Positions 19,501-28,081 of a stretch of 28,081 nucleotides of DNA are shown here, piece by piece. The position numbers and the translations under genes are program-made. The DNA lies in NCBI GenBank assembly GCA_964058845.1, contig CAXKVR010000063.1, positions 1-28,081 of the forward strand, in the 5' to 3' direction. The notes under the pieces are model-generated. The model did not search any database and was not told the DNA's origin. It saw only the letters and a program-made list of their open reading frames with translations. Each line of letters begins with the position of its first letter. Position 1 is the stretch's first letter. This DNA is from Carex sylvatica. Lineage: Eukaryota > Streptophyta > Magnoliopsida > Poales > Cyperaceae.

Positions 19501-22500
19501 CATGTTCTAGAGTTCTTTGAGTCGATGGGGTTTAAATGTCCTGAAAGAAAAGGTGTTGCTGATTTTTTGCAAGAAGTAAGTTTCATTTCTTTTTTTTCTT
19601 TTTCTTTTTCTTTTTCTTTTTAAAACTTTTCATCATGAGATAATTATGTACATAGTCTTTTGTCTCACACTGACTATATATTTTGTGTGTATTAACAGGT
19701 TACATCAAGGAAAGACCAACATCAGTATTGGGCCCACAGGGATGTACCATACCAGTATATTTCTGTGAATGAATTTTCAGAAGCCTACAAATCATTCCAC
19801 ATTGGCCGTAAATTGGGACAGGAGATGAGTGCACCATTTGATAGGAGCAGGAACCATCCTGCAGCTCTCACCACATCAAAGTATGGTATTAGCATGATGG
19901 AGCTATTGAAAGTTAACATCGATAGAGAATGGCTCCTAATGAAGAGAAACTCTTTTGTCTATATCTTCAAAGTAGTCCAAGTGAGTGCACCCCGAAAGTT
20001 TCCGTGTTTTTCTTTTCTTTTTATTGGGTTCAGTTGCACCTAAACTTTACCACATATACAACAACTTCCCATTTTTTAGTTATCTACAAGTAACCTTGGC
20101 AATTATACTGCAAATCTTGTGAACTATTGTCTGGTCAAATTAGTACAAATGGATAATTAGTTTTTTTTTTTAAAATAACTAAAGCTTTTTTTCTTTGCAT
20201 CATATAGCTTATAATTCTCGGTTCAATTGCCATGACCGTGTTCCTGCGCACAAAAATGCCCCGAAACACAATAGAGGATGGCGTGATCTTCTTGGGTGCC
20301 ATGTTCCTTGGACTTGTTACACATTTATTCAATGGATTCGCGGAACTCGCCATGAGCATTGCAAAGCTGCCCATTTTTTACAAGCAAAGGGACCTCCTCT
20401 TCTACCCCTCATGGATATATGCGCTTCCAACATGGATCCTTAAGATACCTATTTCGTTCCTTGAATGTGCAGTTTGGATCGGTTTAACATATTATGTGAT
20501 TGGGTTTGATCCAGATATTGAAAGGTTAGACATGCACTTAAATATTTAGCAATCTGTATGTAATATACAGTGTGGTAGCTGACAATACTTCATTTACATA
20601 TATATTATATATAGATGATTCGGACAACCAAATTTAGAAGAATATTTTCCTTCTGTTGCAGATTTTTCAGGCATTATCTATTACTTGTGTTGATAAGTCA
20701 GATGGCATCTGGTCTCTTTCGACTTCTTGCTGCTGTAGGTAGAGAGATGGTTGTGGCTGATACCTTTGGTTCTTTTGCACAATTAATTCTCCTAATCCTT
20801 GGTGGTTTCTTGATATCACGAGGTATGAAATTAATTATTGTATGAACTAATTATGACTTGTTTTGTGAAAGAATTTTGGTAATCTTACTGTACTTTTCCG
20901 GGAATCAACCCATTGTTGGCAATGGCTTTGTTTTTACATGTTTTTTTTCCCCAATTTTTATGCTTGGGTCTGGTCATGCAATGGGCTTTCAGTTGATTAC
21001 GTATAATTATCTGGTGTGATTGATATTGACTTTAGTTGCTATTTTTAATTCCAGAAAATATAAAAAAATGGTGGATTTGGGGATACTGGTCATCTCCATT
21101 GATGTACGCACAAAATGCTATTGCTGTCAATGAGTTCCTTGGGCATAGCTGGAACAAGATGGTATTTTCTCAATTAAGACATCTAATTTTCATTAAGACA
21201 TGTAATTTTACGAGAAGGATGTAAAAAAACCTCAATTTTAGCTGTGGTTTCTATAATAAACTTCTACCTCAGTATTGCTAGGCACTCTGATCCCTGAGAT
21301 TTTGATTAGTTTGGCTTCTCTTTTCTGGAAATTACTACTTTTCCAGCACATGTGAAACTGAACCTATTGATACAGCATTAAATTATCATAATTCCGGCTC
21401 TTGATTGATTGCAAAGCAACCTGATTGAGCTACTAAAATAATCTAAAAAATTAATGATTTTGCTTCTTGCAGGTTAATTTAACAGAAGGTGTCGGTGTTG
21501 AGAGACTTGGTACACAAGTTTTACAAGCGCGTGGAATCTTTGTGGATGCCAACTGGTACTGGATTGGAGTTGGTGCATTGCTTGGATACATTTTCCTGTT
21601 CAACATTCTCTTTATCTTCTTCCTTGACTGGCTTGGCCGTAAGTTTCTATACAATTTAAAAATGTGATTTTATTATTTATTTGGATTTTAAATAACCATT
21701 GTTTACCAATTCAGCACTTAACAAAGGCCATACTGTAATATCCGAGGAGGCACTCAAGGAGAAGCAAGCAAACCGTACTGGTCAAGTTGTTGAGCTTCGC
21801 CAACTCCTAGATGAATCTCCAAAAGGTTAATTTAAACATTGTAAATTGAGCCTAACAAGGGTTAAACTGGGGATGGCTAAGCTGAATTGCAAGATAGAAG
21901 GAATTTTGAATTGTATTATCATCTTGTGCTGACGCATGTACAAAAAATATGCAGGGAGAAATGATGAAGCTGTTGAATTACAAAACAAGAAAAAGGGGAT
22001 GGTACTGCCTTTTGCACCTTTATCGATCACCTTCGATGACATCAGATACTCTGTAGATATGCCTCAGGTACTGCAAAAATTATAATATTGAAATCAATAT
22101 CAATTTTTTCAACTAATGGCATTTCGCCTGCTAACCTTCAAAAATTGTTGTCAGCTAATATATTAAGACTAAATCATGATATGTTGCTATGTTGTTAAGT
22201 TGAAGCAAATGTTAATTTTTATTCTTAAAGTTCCAAAATTAAATAAAAAAACCTTAATTGCTTAAACAAATTTGTTCATAGTTGTTAGTATGGAGTAGTA
22301 ACTGTAATTTTATTGCTGAAATGTAGAAGGCTCGAAGTCCCGTATTCATCTTTCCACTTCTGTGGAGTAATAACTTTTGAAATGCAACAAGTCATGATAC
22401 TTTTTATCTTCGTACAGGAAATGAAAGACAAAGGCATAACCGATGACCGACTACTGCTTCTAAAAGGTGTAAGTGGTGCGTTTAGACCTGGTGTTCTTAC

Positions 22501-23205
22501 CGCATTGATGGGTGTAAGTGGAGCGGGAAAGACTACATTAATGGATGTGCTAGCTGGGAGGAAAACTGGAGGATACATAGAGGGAGATATTTGCATTTCA
22601 GGTTACCCGAAAAAGCAAGAGACATTTGCACGCATTTCTGGTTACTGCGAGCAGAATGATATCCACTCGCCGCATGTCACAGTCTATGAGTCACTCCTGT
22701 ACTCCGCTTGGCTTCGGCTGCCCCATGAAGTAGACTCTGAAGCAAGAAAGGTTTGTAAATTTGTCACCTAGATTTGTACTGGGAGAAAAATCCTGGTCTG
22801 CAGTTCTTTATATCTTCAACACAGATTTGCATTAATGATTTTTATCACTAATACGAACATAACTACTCTTGATGTAGATGTTCATCGAGGAGGTAATGGA
22901 GTTGGTGGAGCTTACATCTCTAAGGGGAGCGCTTGTTGGTTTACCGGGTGTAAACGGGCTATCTACTGAGCAGAGGAAGAGGTTGACAATAGCTGTTGAG
23001 TTGGTCGCTAACCCATCTATCATATTCATGGATGAGCCAACATCTGGCCTGGATGCAAGAGCTGCAGCTATAGTAATGAGGACAGTACGAAATACAGTTG
23101 ATACGGGACGGACAGTTGTTTGTACCATTCATCAGCCTAGTATTGACATATTTGAAGCATTCGATGAGGTCGGTCAACTAATTTAATCTGGGAATCATAT
23201 TCATT

Positions 23206-23259
<54 letters not shown>

Positions 23260-25915
23260 AAGGCTACCATGCTTTGCAAATTAAATTGGGTGTTTTAATT
23301 TGCGCTAATATCTCTAGTTTTAAAGTTCAAAACGTCGATCCGAACCGTTCAAGTTGATATCCATATTAAATTGTGCTTGGAGACAAAATTTTATATTTTT
23401 TGGAAATTATTTACTATTTTTTTAGAATTTTTCAAAATCAGTGTTTTTCAGAAAATTCTGAACCATCAAAAATAGTGATTTTCAAAAATTCTAAAAAAAT
23501 AGTAAAAAATTTCCAATAAATATAAAATTTGGTCTCCAAGCACAATTTAATATGGATATCAACTTGACGGTTCGGACAACTGAAGAGTTAGTTGAGTCTT
23601 ACTAATGGTAAACATAGACCCCATTATGCAACTGAGGTCATAGTTTGTTAGCATAGAGCTTCTATTGCTGATTGGAAGACCAGAACCATATCCATATGAA
23701 ACATTAGAATCTAGTACTTTCAGTCACAATTGGTTCCAACAATCAAACAAATATTGTTAATTTTTGGGTAAATTTTTATTTTGTATGGTGATTGATCTCT
23801 TTATTGTTGCTTCTCTGTAGCTTTTTCTCATGAAAAGAGGCGGTGAGGAGATTTATGTCGGTCCATTGGGGCGTAACTCATGCGATCTCATTAATTACTT
23901 TGAGGTGAGTCTCAGTTATATAAATATTTCCTATTTCCATAATCAAATTGGATAAAATATTATATTTACCATTCCTTTTCCTTCTTTGTAGAGTGTTGAT
24001 GGAGTTAAGAAGATAAAAGCTGGTTATAACCCGGCAACATGGATGTTAGAGGTGAGCACTTTGGCCCAAGAAGACATTCTAGGAATCAACTTCGCAGAAA
24101 TTTACAGGAACTCAGATCTCTATCGGTAAGCAATTTGCAATACATGCATGATAAACAAACATCTAAGACATACTTAACAGGGCATCAGTAAAAGATGATT
24201 TTTAACATTGCTCAATTAACATTTTTCCAGGAGAAACAAAGCTTTGATAAGTGATTTGAGCACGCCTCCAGCAGGATCAAAAGACCTATTCTTCCCAACT
24301 ACATATTCTCAATCATTCCTTACACAATGCATGGCTTGCCTGTGGAAGCAGCACAAATCATACTGGCGCAACCCATCATACACTGCCACTCGGATTTTCT
24401 TCACGACTGTCATTGCATTCATTTTTGGTACCATCTTTTGGAAACTCGGCAAGAAAGTGTAAGTAAATAATGATTGACTGGTTAGGTATTCTATGCCAAT
24501 AAAACTAAATAGGCAAAAATCTATGTTGACTTGGGCTTTTATAATCGACATGAAGTCAACCCTCAAATGTGCAACTAAGGCCGATATCAACCTGTCTTGC
24601 ATCAACTAACTATCCCTTCATTGTACTTAAATGCATAACTAAGTTTGACCGGATTTGGCCTTAGTGTCCTCCAATCATGCAATAGTATCCAGAATAAGAG
24701 AACAGACAAAGAAGACCAGTAAACTTTTGGTCAAATGATTACAACAACCAAAAGATTCATGAAGATTCATGAGGATCAAGAATCTTATTATTTTTGAAGT
24801 AGAGATTAAGAATTTTATTATTTCTATTATAGAATTTGAACTTCACAAGTCTAATATATATATACATTATTTGTTGTTTCCAATAGTTCTACACAACAAG
24901 ATTTGCTCAACTCACTGGGGTGTATGTATGCTTCTGTGCTTTTCATTGGTATACAAAATGGCCAAACAGTACAGCCTATTGTAGACGTAGAGCGTACTGT
25001 ATTCTACAGAGAGAAAGCTGCTGGGATGTACTCGGCTCTACCTTATGCATTTGCACAGGTAAAGCAATATATTAGCCAATTTTTATTCAAAAAATATATA
25101 TATTAGCAAATTTGAGAGGCTAAATTTTTTTCTTTTTCCTAATTTGTTATAGGTTTTGATCGAAATACCACACATATTCCTTCAAACTATTATATATGGC
25201 CTCATCGTGTATAGTCTCATTGGCTTTGACTGGACGGTTGGGAAGTTCTTGTGGTATCTTTTCTTCATGTACTTCACATTCATGTACTTCACATTTTACG
25301 GGATGATGGCTGTTGCAATGACACCGAATAGTGATATTGCTGCAATCGTCTCTACGGCTTTCTACGCTATATGGAATATCTTTGCAGGCTTTTTGGTTCC
25401 ACGGCCGGTAATTAATTAACTCTAGCAAAATAGCCTCTTTAAGAAATCAAATAACATAGAACCAGAAAGAAAGAAAAAATATCACTGTTTAAGAAAAAAC
25501 AACTAGTACTAACCTCAATTGAGTCCGAAGTATTCTTTGTGCTGTCATTCTTTGGAATTAGCAACTAGCTCGACCTATATGTATCAAATATATTAAATTC
25601 TATATCCACGCATGAAGAATACCTACTCTTTTTTTTAATTAATGTCTATTTTTGCAGAGGATCCCAGTATGGTGGAGATGGTACTCTTGGGCCTGCCCAG
25701 TAGCATGGACACTCTACGGTCTTGTGGCTTCGCAATATGGAGACATTCCTACTACGATGGATGGAGGTGAACGGGTGCAAGACTTTGTCAGGCGGTTCTA
25801 CGGGTTTAGGCATGATTTCTTGGGTTATGTGGCTGCGGCTGTGGTTGGTTTCGCATTATTATTTGCTTTCGTGTTTGCCTTTGCGATCAAGAACCTTAAT
25901 TTCCAGAGAAGATAA
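16526..25915 (+). CDS. Pleiotropic drug resistance (PDR) type full-size ABCG transporter, 24 exons, 1444 aa
   Basis: This is a plasma-membrane ATP-driven exporter family for terpenoids, hormones and defence compounds; the substrate here is unknown. Exons: 16526-16872, 16984-17104, 17225-17313, 17410-17494, 17792-17951, 18288-18364, 18489-18539, 18627-18717, 19274-19575, 19699-19980, 20208-20524, 20662-20822, 21055-21161, 21473-21638, 21715-21825, 21955-22067, 22418-22750, 22878-23168, 23821-23904, 23992-24125, 24231-24458, 24887-25058, 25153-25407, 25658-25915. All borders are GT/AG and phases match, with no internal stop. Order is the reverse NBD-TMD-NBD-TMD of PDRs. NBD1 has Walker [10 protein letters not shown] (192-200), signature SGGQ (331-334) and Walker B ALFMDE (350-355). 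NBD2 has GVSGAGKTT (892-900), LSTEQ (999-1003) and IIFMDE (1019-1024). TMD1 is at about 525-770 and TMD2 at about 1165-1440. The N-terminus has [19 protein letters not shown] and the C-terminus ends NFQRR. Length is normal for the family. A second ATG follows at once (16529). It appears intact; the exact paralogue is not assigned. Confidence 0.96.
17970..18050 (-). mobile_element. 5'-truncated LINE-like insertion (81 bp) in intron 5 of the ABCG gene
   Basis: The insert is flanked by a perfect 19-bp direct repeat, GGTATTGTTTCAATATATA, at 17951-17969 and 18051-18069. On the minus strand it ends with AATGAAATGAGCCTTTTT and GCCTTTTTC, then an A-run and (TA)n. A long target-site duplication plus a 3' A-rich tail is the mark of target-primed reverse transcription. 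The first repeat copy begins at the last base of exon 5 and so includes the intron's GT donor. The second copy is a duplicate donor 100 bp downstream. Confidence 0.7.
18718..19273 (+). other. Intron 8 of the ABCG gene with a GC-rich patch
   Basis: This 556-bp intron is less AT-rich than its neighbours at 18780-19080. It includes GGATCCGGATCCGGACCCGGG (about 18881-18901) and small palindromes such as CTCAAATTTTGAG (18864-18876). It may be an old insertion, but no ends or target duplication were found. Confidence 0.4.
23206..23258. repeat. Compound (TA)n(GA)n microsatellite in intron 18
   Basis: About 13 TA units are followed by about 14 GA units, directly abutting GTAAGGCTACCATG at the left side of the foldback-bearing region. 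Length polymorphism is likely. Confidence 0.9.
23340..23575. mobile_element. Foldback/MITE-like element in intron 18 of the ABCG gene, arms about 100 bp
   Basis: The left arm (23340 to about 23440) starts CCGAACCGTTCAAGTTGATA and the right arm (about 23472 to 23575) ends in its near-exact reverse complement. Differences are single bases or one-base indels, and the loop is about 30 nt. Shared landmarks are ATATCCATATTAAATTGTGC and TTGGAGAC. Weaker similarity may extend outward, since GAGTAAGGCTA at 23256 recurs in inverted form in the ABCG 3' flank. There is no coding capacity. It lies in the sense-transcribed intron, so pre-mRNA would form a hairpin of about 235 nt. Confidence 0.8.
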
Positions 25916-25985
25916 GGGGTCAGTGGAAGCACCATCCTTGGTTGTCATGGTTTGGTTTGCTTTGCTTTGTTAGTTATGTTATGAC

Positions 25986-26052
25986 GAGATGTGTAGATAT
26001 ATGTTAGTTATGATGAGATGTGTAGATATATGTTAGTTATGATGAGATGTGT
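25986..26052 (+). repeat. 29-bp tandem repeat in the ABCG 3' UTR / 3' flank
   Basis: GAGATGTGTAGATATATG with GTTAGTTATGAT is present twice in full and a third time in part (starts 25986, 26015 and 26044). It lies 70 bp after the stop codon. It could be within the 3' UTR; no clear AATAAA was found nearby. Confidence 0.8.
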
Positions 26053-26055
26053 CGT

Positions 26056-26343
26056 CAACATGATCAAAAATGTACTTGAAGACTAAATTTTACATTTTTC
26101 TAGAATTTTGTTATTAGTTTTTAGATATGTAGAAAATCACTACTTTTGAATGATCTAAAATCTAAAAATCAAGTGAAATTGTACCTGTCCAAAAAAAATA
26201 GTAAAAAATTCTAAAAATTGTAAAATTTAGTGCAAATATATTTACATATGGTCTCCATGTTAAAAGGTTAAAGTCAACTATTTGAATTTGTAAATGAAGA
26301 TATTAATCCAACGTGCACTATGCATAATACCATAGCCTTACTC
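26056..26343. mobile_element. Degenerate foldback element between the convergent genes
   Basis: The left arm at 26056-26109 and right arm at about 26204-26277 share, in inverted form, CTAAATTTTACA followed by a TAGAATTTT-like stretch, and CATG with GTTGAC words further out. The right flank carries TAGCCTTACTC (26333-26343), the reverse complement of GAGTAAGGCTA beside the intron-18 foldback. Both also contain GGTCTCCA and AATAGTAAAAAAT words, suggesting one element family. The arms are diverged, so the limits are approximate. Confidence 0.5.
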
Positions 26344-26349
26344 AAAATT

Positions 26350-26900
26350 ATTTGTAATATTTATTTAATTAGAGAAAACTTGTGGATAATAATTCGAGAA
26401 TTAGCCAATCTTAGATAATAATTCAAGAAAAGACACGCTTAAAACAAAACATGCACATAATTCGTGTATCTTATTCATGGGTCAAATGAACTTTTGCAAT
26501 CACCGAGTGTTACATAGCACAAAATCATTTTTGCAATTCGCATGTAACAGCCTTTTCAAAGATTATCAGGAAGCAGCAATACTACCCAATTGGGCAAAAA
26601 TGTATCATATAACTAAAAAGACCTAGATTGACCATAATCAATTGTTAGACAAATTCTTTTCAACAATTTCTCAACTCCCAAGCAAAGAAAAATCACCATA
26701 CAATTAGAAGCAATTAGCCGCCGGATATATTACAATTCCGAACCACTCAACAGGAAAGGTATTAACTAAAACAAACTAACTAATCTTTCAGCAAACAATT
26801 TATGCCTAAAATTAAAATGCTACAAACAATAAGCCAAGAAAGAGGTAGCAGCAGAGACAGGAAGAGAAGCAACAGAAGGATCTCATCCTCTCTTACCTCT
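26350..26900. other. AT-rich DNA downstream of the PP2C gene, including its likely 3' UTR
   Basis: No open frame or element of note was found. The part next to 26908 should be the phosphatase 3' UTR. The convergent arrangement leaves about 1 kb between the two stop codons. Confidence 0.5.
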
Positions 26901-26907
26901 TCAAATA

Positions 26908-27971
26908 TCAATTCGACAAGCTATCCAAGAAGCCCTGGAGCCCCTTAAGACCCTCAGCCGAGATGCTCCTGTGCACTCTGGGCCGGGGGGATGTCAGAAC
27001 AGGTGGTGGCTTCTGATTGAAACACACCACCACCACGGACAGGTTGTCACCGCTCTTCCTCTTCAGCGCTTCATCCACCAATTCTCTGCCAATGTAAAAA
27101 GAGTTGAAACATACCAAAATCATTGATGAACAGTATCAAATAGTACTGGTCAAATTAACTATGAAATCACAAGTACCCAGGTGTTTCACAATATCAAAAT
27201 TCAAGGATTTTGTAGAACTTACACGAACCACTGCTGCTTTTATGTGATGAATTGATGGTACTTGATGTAAAACATATACTGGATTTAGTTTTGTTTGTTA
27301 TCTAATATCTATTCCGGCTCGATAGAATATTTGATAAGCCAACGATTTTTTTCTGTGTTTCATCATATGGTTAACAAACATGTTAATGGCTCAACTACAA
27401 CAAAATGGATCAAATTTTGCAGTTTTTTTTTTTTTTGCAGGACCTCGACGTGACGTGTAGCATGAAAGATGTTCCTTTTCTTACTAGTTTTACAGAATTG
27501 CACATGTGAGGTTTAGTTTAAGCTTAGCTATCATAAATCTAAGTTTGATTTGAAATCCCGTGCCACAACAAATCTATAAACTCGTACCTACAACAGATGG
27601 CAGGGTTGTTGTGCACCTGGAGATTCCTGCGTGCAAAATCAACCGCATTTTGGCTTCGAAAAACATCCCACAAACCATCGCATCCCATGATCAAGAACTC
27701 ATCCTCCTCCGTCAGTCTAGTAACAATAACCTCAGGCTCTGCACTAAGGGGGGCACATGGGCCCTTCAGGCCCTCCATGTGCCAGTCACCAAGGGCACGT
27801 GCCACGCTGAGCTGGCCATTAAGGTAGCCATCATAAACATAACCACCTAAAGCCTCAATCCGCAGGCGCTCACTGCTGCAGGAAGGCTTGTGGTCCTGCG
27901 ACATCTCAATGGCCTTTCCACGCCTGCAAAGCACAGCCCGGCAGTCTCCAGCATTTGCAACAATCAATGAC
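26908..27971 (-). CDS. Protein phosphatase 2C (PP2C), last two exons; 5' part outside the window
   Basis: The metal-dependent Ser/Thr phosphatase family acts in plant stress and hormone signalling; the target is unknown. Two minus-strand exons are seen: 27971-27588 and 27085-26908, joined in phase over a 502-bp GT/AG intron. Exon one encodes [20 protein letters not shown], then [53 protein letters not shown] and the metal-binding GCDGLWDVF. Exon two encodes [20 protein letters not shown] (last metal-binding Asp) and the tail [20 protein letters not shown], ending LDSLSN. These are the second half of the catalytic domain; the DGH-containing first half should lie beyond 28081. All visible catalytic residues are intact. 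The ISAEGL tail resembles the DBP1/PP2C27-type plant proteins, but no symbol is assigned. It is convergent with the ABCG gene. Confidence 0.93.
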
Positions 27972-28046
27972 CTGACAAGAAAGAGCAAAGATACAGTGAT
28001 ATTAGTGGTTACTAGGTACATTAATTGTTCTGGTGTTTGTGTCTAA

Positions 28047-28068
28047 GGGAGGGAGAGAGAGAGAGAGA
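28047..28068. repeat. (GA)n microsatellite in the upstream PP2C intron
   Basis: The plus strand reads GGGAGGGAGAGAGAGAGAGAGA. It lies upstream (minus strand) of the first visible PP2C exon, in intron or the edge of an earlier exon. Confidence 0.75.
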
Positions 28069-28081
28069 TCATGGATTCTCC

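Noticed and set aside
25267..25296. Apparent 15-bp duplication encoding MYFTF twice in ABCG exon 23
   Set aside because: A doubled YFTF-type segment at this place is usual in plant PDR transporters, so it is not a local anomaly.
27560..27850. Plus-strand open frames at the right end
   Set aside because: They are antisense to the PP2C exon, which has conserved catalytic motifs on the minus strand.

Overview
The window is nuclear DNA of a flowering plant, most likely a eudicot. The signs are many short AT-rich introns with GT/AG borders, a plant-type full-length ABCG (PDR) transporter gene, a plant PP2C gene, a plant mobile domain (PMD) gene relic, a Sirevirus-like Copia retrotransposon and several foldback or MITE-like elements. 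The species cannot be named from the sequence. No tRNA, rRNA or CRISPR array was seen.

Layout from left to right. (1) 11-1575, minus: five exons of a PMD gene running off the left edge, with good splice sites but two in-frame stops. (2) 1.6-3.0 kb: an AT-rich 31-bp tandem array, an 84-bp polypyrimidine duplication and a 199-bp foldback element. (3) 3.0-4.5 kb: AT-rich DNA with nothing recognised. (4) About 4.5-15.2 kb, minus: one decayed Sirevirus-like Copia element. In element order (right to left) it has a remnant 5' LTR fused into gag, gag/zinc-knuckle, protease, integrase, reverse transcriptase, RNase H, a 92-bp tandem array, an env-like third ORF, a nested insertion of about 1.4 kb, the polypurine tract and the 3' LTR. 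Its protease, integrase and reverse transcriptase have each lost a catalytic residue. (5) 15.2-16.5 kb: upstream and promoter region of the transporter, with W-box cores, a TATA box and a duplicated 5'-UTR segment. (6) 16526-25915, plus: a complete 24-exon PDR/ABCG gene whose predicted exons join in frame to 1444 residues. (7) 25.9-26.9 kb: convergent 3' ends with a short tandem repeat and an imperfect foldback. (8) 26908-27971, minus: the last two exons of a PP2C phosphatase gene that continues past the right edge.

Only the transporter and the phosphatase look functional. They are convergent neighbours, and nothing in the sequence links their functions. The most interesting local events are inside the transporter gene. 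A tiny LINE-like insertion in intron 5 duplicated the 5' splice site, and intron 18 holds a foldback with arms of about 100 nt that would be transcribed as a long hairpin.
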